Shown: piece by piece, positions 18,872 to 30,684 of the stretch | How positions within the stretch are numbered: position 1 is the first letter of the stretch | Layout: each line of letters starts with the position of its first letter | Assembly: GCF_013155365.1 (NCBI RefSeq) | Contig: NZ_JABJRA010000003.1 | Span: 310,001 to 374,000 of the forward strand | DNA: 64,000 bases | Source: Nocardioides sp. zg-DK7169 | GTDB lineage: Bacteria; Actinomycetota; Actinomycetes; Propionibacteriales; Nocardioidaceae | Reading direction: 5' to 3' | Program-made: the position numbers and the translations under genes | Notes under the pieces: model-generated | Told to the model about the DNA's origin: nothing | The model's input: only the letters and a program-made list of their open reading frames with translations | Databases searched by the model: none

Positions 18872-20404
18872 ATGACCGGCCCGACCCCGCTGGACCCGAC
18901 CTTCACCGCGCTGCCCTACCGCGGCCTGGGCGAGACCGCCCTGCAACGGGCCCGCGACCTGGGCGCGACGCACGCCGACTTCCGCTTCGAGCGGGTGCGC
19001 TCCCAGGTGCTCTCGGCGCGCGACGGCGTGCTCCAGGGCGCCCACGACCGCGAGGACCTCGGCTTCGCGGTCCGCGTCGTGCACCGCGGCGCGTGGGGCT
19101 TCGCGTCCGGCGTCGTGCTGACCCCGGAGGAGGCCGTGCGGGTCGCCAGCGAGGCGATCGCCGTCGCTGAGCTGTCCGCCGCGATGACCCCGGCGCCGGT
19201 CGAGCTCGCCCCCGAGCCGACGCACCGCGACGTCACCTGGGTCGGTCCCTGCGAGACCGACCCGTTCGCGACCCCGCTCGCCGAGAAGGCCGAGGTGCTC
19301 ATCGACTGGACCCAGCGGCTGCGACGCGGCGCGGACGTCGACCATGCCTCGGCGTACCTCCTGCAGGTCCACGAGAACAAGTACTACGCCGACACCGCCG
19401 GCACCCGCACCACCCAGCAGCGGGTCCGGGTGCAGCCCGGGTTCGAGGCGATGGGCACCGTCGGCGACACCTACGACTCGATGGCGAGCATCGCCCCGCC
19501 CGTCGCCCGCGGCTGGGAGTACGTCGCGGGCAGCACCGACGCCGGAGCCTGGGACTGGGACGCCGAGCTCGACGAGGTGCCCGAGCTGCTCTCCGAGAAG
19601 CTGCGCGCGCCCGGGGTCGTCGCCGGCGAGCACGACCTGGTGATCCACCCCTCCAACCTCTGGCTCACCATCCACGAGTCGATCGGCCACGCCACCGAGC
19701 TCGACCGCGCGCTGGGCTACGAGGCCAGCTACGCCGGCACCTCGTTCGCGACCCCGGACCTGCTCGGCACCCTGCAGTACGGCTCCCCGGTCATGAACGT
19801 CACCGGCGACCGCACCGTCGAGCACGGCCTGGCCACCATCGGCTACGACGACGAGGGCGTGGAGGCGCAGTCGTGGGACATCGTCCGGGACGGCGTGCTG
19901 GTCGGCTACCAGCTGGACCGGGCGATGGCCGCCGCGATGCCCGAGCTCAACGACCTCCGCTCCAACGGCTGCGCCTATGCCGACTCCCCCGGCCACGTGC
20001 CGATCCAGCGGATGGCGAACGTGTCCCTCCAGCCGGCTCCCGACGGCCCGAGCACCGAGGAGCTGATCGGGCGCGTCGAGCGCGGGCTCTACGTCGTGGG
20101 CGACAAGAGCTGGTCGATCGACATGCAGCGCTTCAACTTCCAGTTCACCGGGCAGCGCTTCTTCGAGATCCGCGACGGCGAGCTGCGCGGCCAGGTGCGC
20201 GACGTGGCCTACCAAGCCACCACCACGGACTTCTGGGGGTCCATGGAGGCGGTCGGCGGCCCCCAGACCTGGGTCCTGGGCGGCGCCTTCAACTGCGGCA
20301 AGGCCCAGCCCGGCCAGGTCGCCTCGGTGAGCCACGGCTGCCCGAGCGCCCTGTTCCGCGGCGTCCGCATCCTCAACACCACCGACGAGGCAGGCACCCG
20401 ATGA
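18872..20404 (+). CDS. tldD: TldD family metalloprotease
   Basis: The 510-residue protein is the zinc-bearing subunit of the TldD/TldE heterodimeric protease, which degrades unfolded peptides and in some bacteria matures ribosomal peptides or CcdA-type antitoxins. The active-site HESIGH is at residues 268-273, with GYEASYAGTSF after it and the cysteine-bearing NCGKAQPGQ near the end. It overlaps the downstream partner by four bases (ATGA). No peptide-natural-product genes lie nearby. Confidence 0.95.
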   Translation: MTGPTPLDPTFTALPYRGLGETALQRARDLGATHADFRFERVRSQVLSARDGVLQGAHDREDLGFAVRVVHRGAWGFASGVVLTPEEAVRVASEAIAVAELSAAMTPAPVELAPEPTHRDVTWVGPCETDPFATPLAEKAEVLIDWTQRLRRGADVDHASAYLLQVHENKYYADTAGTRTTQQRVRVQPGFEAMGTVGDTYDSMASIAPPVARGWEYVAGSTDAGAWDWDAELDEVPELLSEKLRAPGVVAGEHDLVIHPSNLWLTIHESIGHATELDRALGYEASYAGTSFATPDLLGTLQYGSPVMNVTGDRTVEHGLATIGYDDEGVEAQSWDIVRDGVLVGYQLDRAMAAAMPELNDLRSNGCAYADSPGHVPIQRMANVSLQPAPDGPSTEELIGRVERGLYVVGDKSWSIDMQRFNFQFTGQRFFEIRDGELRGQVRDVAYQATTTDFWGSMEAVGGPQTWVLGGAFNCGKAQPGQVASVSHGCPSALFRGVRILNTTDEAGTR

Positions 20405-21795
20405 GCAGCTCCCTCTCGCCCCAGTCCTTCGTCGAGCACGCCCTCGCCACGTCCGGCGCCGACGACTGCGTGGTCCTGGTGCGCACCACCGCCTCGGCCA
20501 ACCTGCGCTGGGCCAACAACACCCTGACCACCAACGGCGTGACCCGCGGCGTCGAGGTCACGGTCATCTCCTTCGTGCGCACCCCGGACGGCACCGCCAC
20601 CGGCTCGGTCACCGGCACCGCGACGCTGGCGGCGCAGGTCGCCGAGCTGGCGCGGGCCGCGGACGCCGTCGCCCGCGCCGCCTCCCCGGCCGAGGACGCC
20701 GCGCCGTTGGCCGGCGACGCCGTCTCCGCGGACTGGGACGAGGCCCCCGCCGCCACCGACATCGGTGTCTTCGGGTCCTTCGCGCCCGCCCTGGGCACCG
20801 CGTTCGGCCACGCGGCCGCGGCCCGGCGGGGGCTCTACGGCTTCGTGAGCCACGAGGTCACCACGACCTACCTCGGCTCGAGCACCGGGCTGCGCCTGCG
20901 CCACGTGCAGCCCACCGGGCACTACGGCGTCACCGGCAAGAGCGCGGACCTGACCCGCAGCGCCTGGGTGGGCGGCGCCACCCGCGACTTCGCCGGTGTC
21001 GACGCCCTCGCCCTCGACGACGAGCTGGCCCGGCGCCTGTCCTGGGCCGAGCGGCGCGTCGAGCTGCCCGCGGGGCGCTACGACACGATCCTGCCGCCCA
21101 GTGCCGTGGCCGACCTGATGATCGACGCCTACTGGTCCGCCGGGGCCCGCGTGGCCCACGAGGGCCAGTCGGTCTACAGCAGGCGCGGGGGCGGGACGCG
21201 CATCGGCGAGCGGATCGCCCGGCCCGGCGTGCACCTGCTCTCCGACCCGGCGTACGACGGGCTGCAGGCGGCGCCGTTCGTGATCGCCACCAGCTCGGGC
21301 AACGAGTCCTCGGTCTTCGACAACGGCCTCCCACTGCACCGCACCGAGTGGATCCGCGACGGCGACCTGGCCGCGCTGCTCCAGACGCGGCACTCCGCGG
21401 CGATGACCGACCAGCCGCTCACCCCGGCCATCGACAACCTGGTGCTCTCCGTCGACGGCGCCACCGGGTCGCTGGACGACCTCGTCGCCGGGACGGAGCG
21501 CGGCCTGTTGCTGACCTGCCTGTGGTACATCCGCGAGGTGGACCCGCAGTCGCTCCTGCTCACCGGCCTGACCCGCGACGGCGTCTACCTGGTCGAGGAC
21601 GGCGAGGTCACCGGTGCGGTGAACAACTTCCGGTTCAACGAGAGCCCGATCAGCATCCTGGACCGGTTCACCCACGCCTCGGCCACGGTGCCGAGCTTCA
21701 GCCGGGAGTGGGGCGAGGACTACTTCTCGCGCACCGCCACCCCGGCGCTGCGGGTCCCGGACTTCAACATGTCGAGCGTGTCGCAGGCTCTCTGA
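20401..21795 (+). CDS. tldE: TldE/PmbA family metalloprotease subunit
   Basis: The 464-residue protein is the non-catalytic partner of TldD. It lacks the HExxxH zinc motif but has the PmbA/TldE architecture, with the CDS-type core [17 protein letters not shown], a segment near [13 protein letters not shown], and the C-terminal [10 protein letters not shown]. The pair forms the channel that only unfolded peptides can enter. It is followed by a repeat-rich intergenic region, so the operon probably ends here. Confidence 0.9.
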   Translation: MSSSLSPQSFVEHALATSGADDCVVLVRTTASANLRWANNTLTTNGVTRGVEVTVISFVRTPDGTATGSVTGTATLAAQVAELARAADAVARAASPAEDAAPLAGDAVSADWDEAPAATDIGVFGSFAPALGTAFGHAAAARRGLYGFVSHEVTTTYLGSSTGLRLRHVQPTGHYGVTGKSADLTRSAWVGGATRDFAGVDALALDDELARRLSWAERRVELPAGRYDTILPPSAVADLMIDAYWSAGARVAHEGQSVYSRRGGGTRIGERIARPGVHLLSDPAYDGLQAAPFVIATSSGNESSVFDNGLPLHRTEWIRDGDLAALLQTRHSAAMTDQPLTPAIDNLVLSVDGATGSLDDLVAGTERGLLLTCLWYIREVDPQSLLLTGLTRDGVYLVEDGEVTGAVNNFRFNESPISILDRFTHASATVPSFSREWGEDYFSRTATPALRVPDFNMSSVSQAL

Positions 21796-21883
21796 GGACG
21801 CCGGTCGGCTGAGGTCGCCGGCCGGGTGTCGCCGGCCGGCCGAGGTCGCCGGCTGGCCGTCGGGTGTCCTGGCGCGGCGCATC

Positions 21884-21940
21884 GATTGGTCACGAACGGC
21901 ATCGGAAAGCCCCGGAACATTGTCGTTGGGGACCAAACGT
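21884..21940 (-). repeat. Inverted-repeat intergenic element, copy B
   Basis: Arms at 21884-21901 and 21923-21940 pair imperfectly. The right arm carries the reverse complement of TTTGGTCCCCAACGACA, the exact core of the element at 3834. It is 57 bases long and inverted relative to copy A. Confidence 0.75.
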
Positions 21941-22016
21941 GGGGTGCCGGGCTGCTGAATGCCGGCGGCCGGCGTACGAACGCTGAGGTGCCGCATCCTC
22001 GGGCCACCAGCTCCAC

Positions 22017-22073
22017 GATTGGTCACGAACGACACCGAAAACCCCCGAAACACTGTCGTTGGGGACCAAACGT
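22017..22073 (-). repeat. Inverted-repeat intergenic element, copy C
   Basis: This 57-base copy starts 133 bases after copy B in the same orientation. Its left arm differs from copy B at one of 18 positions, while the interior has drifted. The same one-base mismatch between the arms recurs in all three copies. Confidence 0.75.
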
Positions 22074-22207
22074 GAGGTGTCAGCCCGCCGGCGCGACCGA
22101 GCCTGTGACGCGGCGCACCCGAGGAGCTCGAACGATCCCCGGACGCCGACAGCAGCCCGCCGTAGCGTGGCCTGGTTCACAGCGGCAACACCACACCCAG
22201 GAGTCCC

Positions 22208-22957
22208 ATGCGCCACCAGTCCGTCCGCAGCGTCAGCCGAGCGGCGGTCGGCGTTCTCGCCGCCGCCACGATGCTGCCCTTCATGAGCTCGCCTGCACAC
22301 GCGGAGCCCAACAACGCGCCCGTCGCCGGCGACGACGCCGTCACCGTCTACGCGACCGGCATGAAGTACCTCGACCTGCTCGCCAACGACACCGACCCCG
22401 ACGGCGACGAGCTCGCCGTGTGCCGCATCGACCGCTCGCCGGCCCGCCAGGTCCTGTTCGCCGCCCAGGGTTCGCTCAGCTCGCTCAGCGTGGCCGACCT
22501 CCTCGGCCTCGACGAGGACGAGCTCGACGAGCTCGGCCCGCTCGCCGAGCCGGGCTTCGCCCTGGTGGCCACCGGCCCGAAGGCCCGCGGCACCCACCGG
22601 TTCACCTACTACGCCTGCGACCGCACGGTCCTCACCCCGGCGACCGTCACCGTCACGGTCCTGCCTGCCCCGAAGGTCACCGTCCGCAAGGTCGCCGGCA
22701 AGCCCGGACGCCTGCGGGTCACCAACCCCAGCACCCTGCCGATGCGCTTCAGCTGGCAGCGGGCGGGCGCGAACCACCACACCCTCCCTGCGCTCCCGCT
22801 GCGGGGGTCCTCCGCCAAGGGATCCGGCGTGGTGCGCGTGCCCGCCGGTGCGACCCGGACCGTGCACGTCAAGGGCCCCGTCGTGCGCTGGGAGGCGTAC
22901 GGCCGCAACGCCGGCTTCATGGTCGAGGGACGGGTCCGGGGCATCCACACCCGCTGA
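22208..22957 (+). CDS. Secreted protein with a cadherin/VCBS-like domain start, unknown function
   Basis: The 249-residue protein has a Sec signal peptide ending near AHA at residue 32. It then shows NNAPVAGDDAVTV and LLANDTDPDGDELAV, the hallmark of Ig-like Big/cadherin-like VCBS repeats found in surface proteins. Here it occurs once and is followed by a second basic beta-rich region. AGGAG precedes the ATG. It is presumably exported, possibly calcium-binding; no attachment motif or partner gene is visible. Confidence 0.75.
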   Translation: MRHQSVRSVSRAAVGVLAAATMLPFMSSPAHAEPNNAPVAGDDAVTVYATGMKYLDLLANDTDPDGDELAVCRIDRSPARQVLFAAQGSLSSLSVADLLGLDEDELDELGPLAEPGFALVATGPKARGTHRFTYYACDRTVLTPATVTVTVLPAPKVTVRKVAGKPGRLRVTNPSTLPMRFSWQRAGANHHTLPALPLRGSSAKGSGVVRVPAGATRTVHVKGPVVRWEAYGRNAGFMVEGRVRGIHTR

Positions 22958-22989
22958 CTACCGCCGCTCCGCACGCGGCTCAGTCGGAA

Positions 22990-23961
22990 TCAGCCAAGGG
23001 AGAGCACAGTCTTCGCCCGGGCGTGACCGCTGCCGACGTGCGCGACGGCCGCCGCAGCGTCCTCGAGCCGGAACGTGCGGTCCACCACGGGTCGGACCTC
23101 GCCCGCGTCGATCAGTCGCGCGAGGCTGACGAGGTCCGCCCTGCTCTGCCGGGCCGTCAGCGGCACCAGGCGCTGGCGGAGCATTGGCGACCAGAGCAGC
23201 GCCCGCAGCTGGCGGTCGAAGCCCTGGAGCAGCCTGCCGCTGCTCGCCTCGCCCCCGACCAGCACGAGCACGCCGCTCGGGGACAGGGCGCGGCGGAGAC
23301 GAGTGAGCGTGCGGTTGCCGGCGGTGTCGATGATGGCGTCGTACGCCGCGCCCGGCGGCGTCGGGTCGGTCCGGGTGTAGTCGACGACCTCGTCCGCGCC
23401 GAGGGAGCGCACGAAGTCGGCCTTGCCGGTGCTGCAGACCGCGGTGACGTGCGCCCCCTGGGCCTTGGCGATCTGCACCGCGAAGGCGCCCACGCCGCCT
23501 CCGGCGCCGAGCACCATCACCCGCCGGCCGTCGACGTCGCCGGCACTGCGCACCGCGGCGAGGGCGGTCTGTCCCGAGATCGGCACCGCCGCCGCCTCCT
23601 CGAAGGTCAGCGCCGTCGGGAGGGGAGCCAGCCGGCTGGCATTGGCGACGGCGTAGTCGGCGAAGCTGCCCCGGCCGGTGCCGTGGACCGCGTCGCCGAC
23701 GGCCAGGCCGGTCACCCGCCGGCCCACAGCGGCGACGACACCGGCCAGGTCCATGCCGACGACGGGGTGACGCGGCCGGCGGAGGCCGAAGCCGAGCCGG
23801 ACGGCGTACGGCAGGCCGGTCACCACGTGCCAGACACCGGGGTCGACACCGGCGGCCCGCACCCGGACCAGGACCTCGTCGTCGCGCGGCTCCGGGACCG
23901 GCGCGGACCCGACCCTCAGCACCTCGGGCGGCCCGTACCGGTCGTGGAGGATCGCCCTCAT
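22990..23961 (-). CDS. Zinc-independent MDR alcohol dehydrogenase / quinone reductase-like oxidoreductase
   Basis: The 323-residue protein is a medium-chain dehydrogenase of the quinone-oxidoreductase type. It has a GroES-like N-terminal half (VRVRAAGVDPGVWH) and a Rossmann half with VLGAGGGVGAFAVQIAKAQGA. Zinc-ligand cysteines are absent. The ATG at 23961 is preferred to the GTG at 23964, because GGAGG is then spaced four bases away. The start overlaps the stop of the XRE gene, so it is the last gene of a three-gene operon under the operator at 24631. Confidence 0.9.
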   Translation of the reverse strand: MRAILHDRYGPPEVLRVGSAPVPEPRDDEVLVRVRAAGVDPGVWHVVTGLPYAVRLGFGLRRPRHPVVGMDLAGVVAAVGRRVTGLAVGDAVHGTGRGSFADYAVANASRLAPLPTALTFEEAAAVPISGQTALAAVRSAGDVDGRRVMVLGAGGGVGAFAVQIAKAQGAHVTAVCSTGKADFVRSLGADEVVDYTRTDPTPPGAAYDAIIDTAGNRTLTRLRRALSPSGVLVLVGGEASSGRLLQGFDRQLRALLWSPMLRQRLVPLTARQSRADLVSLARLIDAGEVRPVVDRTFRLEDAAAAVAHVGSGHARAKTVLSLG

Positions 23962-24188
23962 CACTCCTCCTCTGCTGCGGGGTAGTCGAAGACCTCGGTC
24001 ACGGGGACGCCGAACACGGCCGCGATCTGGAAGGCCACCTCCAGGGACGGTGAGTAGCGCCCCTGCTCGATGGCGATGACGGTCTGGCGGGTCATGCCGA
24101 TGCGGCGGGCGAGCTCGCCCTGGGACATCTCCCCGTGCTCGGCCCGGAGGGCACGCATCGAGTTGGTGACGCGGGTCGGCTTCACCAT
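23961..24188 (-). CDS. Small XRE-family (HTH) transcriptional regulator
   Basis: The 75-residue protein is a single helix-turn-helix domain: [35 protein letters not shown], then VTEVFDYP. This short form is common in actinobacteria next to small membrane proteins. It overlaps the upstream membrane gene by seven bases and the downstream oxidoreductase. It probably binds the perfect 18-base palindrome in the promoter of its own operon; that is inferred from position. Confidence 0.9.
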   Translation of the reverse strand: MVKPTRVTNSMRALRAEHGEMSQGELARRIGMTRQTVIAIEQGRYSPSLEVAFQIAAVFGVPVTEVFDYPAAEEE

Positions 24189-24607
24189 CCCAGGAATCCC
24201 CGGCGGTAGGCGACGATCTTGGCCGCCGAGGCCACCACGGCGGAGAGCGTGAACCCGAGGTAGAGCACGTTCGCGATCCAGAAGGTGTCCCAGCGAGCCA
24301 GGGCCATCGCGAGCGCGGCGACGCCGCCGAGGACCAGGAACGACTGGCCGATGTACTGGCCGGCGCGGTGGATCTCGATGTCTCGCCGGTCCGTGCGGCT
24401 TCCGGCGCCGACCCCGATGCCCGCCACCACGTTCAGCACGATCCCCGCGAGGATCGAGCCGGCGACGCTCCAGATCAGCGCTGCGGCGTACGGGACCGTC
24501 GCCGCCGACGCCTCGGCCAGCCCTGGTCCGACCCGGCCCAGGTAGACGGCGTAGGCGCCGAGTGCCACCACCGCCATGATCCAGGCCCGCTTCTCCTCGT
24601 ACGCCAT
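24182..24607 (-). CDS. Four-helix membrane protein partnered with an XRE regulator
   Basis: The 141-residue protein has four hydrophobic segments (about residues 9-27, 38-65, 90-107 and 111-132), with a charged cytoplasmic loop [14 protein letters not shown] between the second and third. It resembles the DUF2178-like proteins found with short XRE regulators, but I cannot confirm the family. GGAGG lies six bases before the ATG. It is the first gene of the operon, directly behind the promoter/operator. Confidence 0.8.
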   Translation of the reverse strand: MAYEEKRAWIMAVVALGAYAVYLGRVGPGLAEASAATVPYAAALIWSVAGSILAGIVLNVVAGIGVGAGSRTDRRDIEIHRAGQYIGQSFLVLGGVAALAMALARWDTFWIANVLYLGFTLSAVVASAAKIVAYRRGFLGW

Positions 24608-24630
24608 CTCTTCCTCCGGTCAGCGAGCAA

Positions 24631-24683
24631 TGTCAAGAATTCTTGACATCGACACCGTAGGGGTGGCGTCCGGGAGGTGTCAA
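24631..24683 (-). promoter_or_regulatory. Promoter with perfect 18-base palindromic operator for the membrane protein-XRE-MDR operon
   Basis: On the minus strand TTGACA (24683-24678) is followed after 18 bases by TACGGT (24659-24654), a good sigma-70-type promoter. Immediately downstream, across the expected transcription start, is TGTCAAGAATTCTTGACA (24631-24648), perfectly symmetric. The AT content and symmetry are exceptional in this genome. The site is well placed for repression by the co-encoded XRE protein. Confidence 0.7.
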
Positions 24684-24738
24684 AGATCTTCTACTTCCGG
24701 CTCGCCTAGAATGACATGGAGCGGTAGTCCGAGCACCC

Positions 24739-27636
<2,898 letters not shown>

Positions 27637-27711
27637 GGGGGCTCCTCGGATCGACAGATCGGGTCGCCTCCCCCTCTGTCACCCCGCCCGCCGGCCACCT
27701 CGCCGGGGTCG

Positions 27712-27838
27712 TTCGCTCCAGAGTCGCCTGGTTCGCACGGTCCGGGTGCCTGAGAGGTTCCGGGGAGGAATTGCCCCTTCGGCGCTTCGGCGTCACGCCG
27801 TGGTGGCCGCGACCTGAAGACTCTCCCGTGCGGGTTCG
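27712..27838 (-). promoter_or_regulatory. Glycine riboswitch upstream of gcvP
   Basis: Read on the minus strand, the region contains the conserved landmarks in order: GGGAGAGTCTTC, CGCCGAAGGGGCAA, CCCGGAACCTCTCAGGCA, then GCGACTCTGGAG. These are the glycine aptamer stem P1, the binding core and the trailing linker. It lies 75 bases before the gcvP start. In known cases glycine binding turns on expression of the cleavage system. One full aptamer is clear; the 3' part looks like a vestigial second one. Confidence 0.9.
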
Positions 27839-27896
27839 TCAGCCCGATCAATCTAGCAGCCCGACCGGCGCCGGCCGGGGTGTCCGGACGGCGGAA

Positions 27897-27925
27897 CGCC
27901 CCCGCAGCCGGTGGCTGCGGGGGCG
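27897..27925 (-). terminator. Perfect 13-base-stem terminator after the MerR gene
   Basis: Arms CGCCCCCGCAGCC (27897-27909) and its complement (27913-27925) with a three-base loop lie 26 bases past the stop of the leftward MerR gene. It insulates the gcvP riboswitch transcript from upstream transcription. Confidence 0.8.
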
Positions 27926-27951
27926 TCTCGGAGGATGCGTGTGGCTCGGCG

Positions 27952-28539
27952 TCAGCCGATCCTGCGCGCCCGACGGGCGGCGAGCTCGTCGCCGGCCGAC
28001 GAGGAGGGGTCCTCGGAGGTCCGTTCGCTCGGCAGCTCGGCGAGGGTGCCCTCGATCTCGCGCCAGACACCGCCGATCGCGATGCCGAACACACCCTGAC
28101 CGCCCTGGAGCAGGTCGATGACCTCGTCGTTGCTCGTGCACTCATAGACCGACGCGCCGTCGCTCATCAGCGTCACACGGGTCAGGTCGTCGGTGCCCCG
28201 CTCACGCAGGTGGTGCACCGCGGTGCGGATCTGCTGCAGCGAGATGCCCGCGTCGAGAAGGCGCTTGATGACCTTCAGCAGCAGGATGTCGCGAAAGGAG
28301 TAGAGCCGCTGCGTGCCGGAGCCGCTGGCGCCTCGGACGGTCGGCTCGACCAGGCCGGTGCGGGCCCAGTAGTCCAGCTGCCGGTAGGTGATCCCGGCCG
28401 CGCTGCACGCCGTCGGGCCGCGGTAGCCGGTGTCACTGGGCAGGGTCGAGACGTCGTCGTTGAAGAGGAGCCCCTGCTCGCCGGCGGCTTCGGCCGCCCG
28501 CGCGACATCGGGACTCATCTCCTGTTCATGCTCATTCAC
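27952..28539 (-). CDS. MerR family regulator, Rv1830-like
   Basis: The 195-residue protein has a MerR-type winged helix around residues 40-110. It includes AAGITYRQLDYWARTGLVEPTVR, the DILLLKVIKRLLDAGISLQQIR segment and a conserved C-terminal region. It lacks metal-binding cysteines. Position between a DUF151 gene and gcvP matches M. tuberculosis Rv1830, reported to act in growth/division control. GGAGG precedes the ATG. It ends before a strong terminator. Confidence 0.9.
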   Translation of the reverse strand: MNEHEQEMSPDVARAAEAAGEQGLLFNDDVSTLPSDTGYRGPTACSAAGITYRQLDYWARTGLVEPTVRGASGSGTQRLYSFRDILLLKVIKRLLDAGISLQQIRTAVHHLRERGTDDLTRVTLMSDGASVYECTSNDEVIDLLQGGQGVFGIAIGGVWREIEGTLAELPSERTSEDPSSSAGDELAARRARRIG

Positions 28540-28737
28540 ACGGTCCTCCGTGGGTCTACTCCGTTGTGCGTAACTGCCAGGGGAAGGCGCTGTCGTCGTG
28601 CGGGCACGGCGACAACGGTGGAGTTACAACAGAGACAGTTCAAGGTACGGCCACGGGCTGGACCGGTCAACGAGCGAGGCGGCGTGTCGCCGACCCTCAC
28701 CTTGCGCATGAGGGTGAGGGATCTCATCCCTCACGGC

Positions 28738-29211
28738 TCACCCCTCGTGGGCGTCGAAGTCCTCGGGAGTCACGTGGTCGAGGAACTCGCGGAACTTCTC
28801 GACCTCGTCCTCCTGCTCGGCCGGGACGGCCAGTCCGGCCTCGTCCAGCACGGCCTCGGAGCACAGGATCCGGGTGCCGGTGCGCAGCGCCAGCGCGATC
28901 GAGTCGGACGGGCGCGCGCTCACCTCGACCCCCGAGGCGAAGACGAGGGTCGCGAAGAAGACGCCGTAGCGGACGTCGGTGATGCGGACCTCGCTCAGCT
29001 CGTTGCCGGTGGCCTCGAGGACGTCCTTGAGCAGGTCGTGGGTCAGCGGCCGCGGAGGGACCACGCCCTGCTGGGCGAAGGCGATCGCCGTCGCCTCCAC
29101 CGCGCCGATCCAGATGGGCAGGTACCGCTCACCCGACACCTCGCGCAGCAGCACGATCGGCTGGTTCGACGGCATCTCGACCCGGACACCCATGACATCG
29201 ACTTCGCGCAC
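28738..29211 (-). CDS. Bifunctional nuclease family protein (DUF151), Rv1829-like
   Basis: The 157-residue protein starts REVDVMGVRVEMPSNQPIVLLRE and has LPIWIGAVEATAIAFA and ARPSDSIALALR, the core motifs of the DUF151 bifunctional-nuclease family known first from plants. Its bacterial role is unclear. The GTG start at 29211 is supported by a leaderless -10 box (TAGGCT) six bases upstream. The acidic C-terminal tail after VPAEQ is typical of actinobacterial copies. Confidence 0.9.
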   Translation of the reverse strand: MREVDVMGVRVEMPSNQPIVLLREVSGERYLPIWIGAVEATAIAFAQQGVVPPRPLTHDLLKDVLEATGNELSEVRITDVRYGVFFATLVFASGVEVSARPSDSIALALRTGTRILCSEAVLDEAGLAVPAEQEDEVEKFREFLDHVTPEDFDAHEG

Positions 29212-29217
29212 GGCTTC

Positions 29218-29223
29218 AGCCTA
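29218..29223 (-). promoter_or_regulatory. -10 box (TAGGCT) of a leaderless promoter for the DUF151 gene
   Basis: On the minus strand TAGGCT ends six bases before the GTG at 29211. It suggests an internal promoter within the gcv block, because the gap from the upstream MerR gene is about 70 bases. Confidence 0.4.
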
Positions 29224-29284
29224 CTCCGCGGGTGATGGGTCCCGGCCCGGCACGGCCCTCGCGGACCACCGGGCCACACATGGA

Positions 29285-29983
29285 CTAGCTCGAGCGCAGG
29301 GCGCGCTTGACGAGCGTGGCGTGCAGGCGCACCGAGAGTGCCGCGATCTCGGCGACCGCCTCGTCCGCGCGCTCCCGGGCCGCGGCGTCGTGGGCGCGCC
29401 GGTGCGGGGCCACGAGCTGCTCGACCAGGCCCACCTCGCGGTCCGCGGCGTTCTTGAACGCGCGCAGGTGGCGCGGCTCGAGGCCGAAGTCGGCCAGCTC
29501 CCGGGCGGTGCGGGCGACCACCAGGCAGTCGGTGTCGTAGTGGCGCGAGCCGGCGCGGCGCCCTACCAGGCCGTACTGCTCGAGCTCCTCGAGCAGCTCC
29601 TCGCTGATCCCGGCGATCTTGATCAGCTCCAGGCGCGAGAGGCGTACGTCGTCGCGCCGGGTGAACGACTCCGGGCTCGGCAGCCCGTCGGGCGACAGGG
29701 CCACGCTCGGCACGGTCGGGACGACCGGCTCGATCGGCGGCGGCTCCAGGCCGCGGTCGAGGGCGTCGAGGTGCTCGCCGATGACCTTGAGCGGCAGGTA
29801 GTGGTCGCGCTGCATGCGCAGCACGTAGCGCAGCCGCTCCACGTCGGCGTGGGAGAACTTGCGGTAGCCCGCCGGCGTCCGCTCCGGCTTGATCAGCCCC
29901 TTGTCCTCGAGGAAGCGGATCTTCGGGATCGTGACGCCGGGGAAGTCCGGGCGCAGCAGGTCCAGCACCTGCCCGATGTTCAT
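29285..29983 (-). CDS. MerR family regulator, Rv1828-like
   Basis: The 232-residue protein begins MNIGQVLDLLRPDFPGVTIPKIRFLEDKGLI. It is a MerR winged helix with TPAGYRKFSHADVERLRYVLRMQRD and a long C-terminal domain containing a second helix-turn-helix-like region (LSRLELIKIAGISEELLEEL). That layout matches Rv1828. The start at 29983 is by family similarity; GGAGGT lies rather far upstream, so a TTG about 19 codons earlier is possible. It follows garA, as in mycobacteria. Confidence 0.88.
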   Translation of the reverse strand: MNIGQVLDLLRPDFPGVTIPKIRFLEDKGLIKPERTPAGYRKFSHADVERLRYVLRMQRDHYLPLKVIGEHLDALDRGLEPPPIEPVVPTVPSVALSPDGLPSPESFTRRDDVRLSRLELIKIAGISEELLEELEQYGLVGRRAGSRHYDTDCLVVARTARELADFGLEPRHLRAFKNAADREVGLVEQLVAPHRRAHDAAARERADEAVAEIAALSVRLHATLVKRALRSS

Positions 29984-30035
29984 CCGGGCGGGGGCTGCGC
30001 CCGCGGCACCTCCGGGAGCCGTGGCCGCCAAGGCG

Positions 30036-30554
30036 TCAGGCGCTCTCGTGCCCGGAGAAGAAGACCAGCCGGTACTTGCCGATCTGGACCTCGTCGCCGT
30101 CGCTGAGCCGCACGTGGTCGATGCGGTCGCGGTTGACGTAGGTGCCGTTGAGGCTGCCGACGTCGGCAACGGTGAAGCTGTCGCCGTCCCGGGTGAACTC
30201 GGCGTGGCGGCGCGACACGGTCACGTCGTCGAGGAAGATCTCGCTGTCGGGGTGACGGCCCGCGCTCACCACGTCGGTGTCGAGCAGGAACCGGCTGCCG
30301 GAGCCGGGGCCCCGCTGCACGACGAGCAGGGCGTGACCGGCGGGCAGCGCGTCGACGGCGGCGGCGTCCACCGGGTCGAGCTGGCGGTCGGATGTCTCGG
30401 ACTTCTCTGCCGGGACACCGATCTGGATGGTCGCCGTGGACTCGCCGGCGGACTCGCCGCCAGGCGCCTCGACACTCACCAGGCGGGTGCCGCACTGGGC
30501 GCAGAAGCGGGCGTCGTCGGGATTCTGCCTGCCACACGCGGTGCAGAACGGCAT
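30036..30554 (-). CDS. garA: GarA-like FHA domain protein with N-terminal zinc ribbon
   Basis: The 172-residue protein has CTAC and CAQC (Cys4, Cys7, Cys18, Cys21), a zinc ribbon, then a linker, then an FHA domain at about 95-165 with AGRHPDSEIFLDDVTVSRRHAEF and GSLNGTYVN, closely like GarA/OdhI. GarA binds and tunes 2-oxoglutarate dehydrogenase and glutamate metabolism. Its FHA is blocked when the ETTSVF threonine is phosphorylated. Here that place holds ESTATIQI instead, so control may differ. GGAGG lies eight bases before the ATG. Confidence 0.88.
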   Translation of the reverse strand: MPFCTACGRQNPDDARFCAQCGTRLVSVEAPGGESAGESTATIQIGVPAEKSETSDRQLDPVDAAAVDALPAGHALLVVQRGPGSGSRFLLDTDVVSAGRHPDSEIFLDDVTVSRRHAEFTRDGDSFTVADVGSLNGTYVNRDRIDHVRLSDGDEVQIGKYRLVFFSGHESA

Positions 30555-30684
30555 TCGGTCATCCTCCGGGGTCGTGGTCCCCCAACCCTCAAGGACGGGT
30601 CGAGGTTGACGGTTGTCAGAACCTACCAGCCCGGCCGGGTCGATCAAGCCGGAACGTCCGGCCCCGGGCACCCGGCCGGCTGGG

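Larger units (their letters stand above)
21796..22207. other. 412-base intergenic region with GGCCGG-rich stretch and two repeat copies
   Basis: The first 80 bases contain several imperfect GTCGCCGGCCGG units. Two diverged copies of the inverted-repeat element follow. The last 60 bases hold a possible -10 box (TAGCGT near 22163) and an AGGAG site before the ATG at 22208. No coding potential was seen on either strand. Confidence 0.7.

Noticed and set aside
18872..22957. A RiPP cluster around tldD/tldE
   Set aside because: There is no precursor peptide-like ORF, radical SAM or YcaO gene; the nearby small secreted protein is separated by repeats and has a VCBS-like domain.
27637..27711. A complete tandem second glycine aptamer
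   Set aside because: Only one full aptamer has the conserved core; the sequence next to gcvP has just weak trailing similarity, so I call one aptamer.
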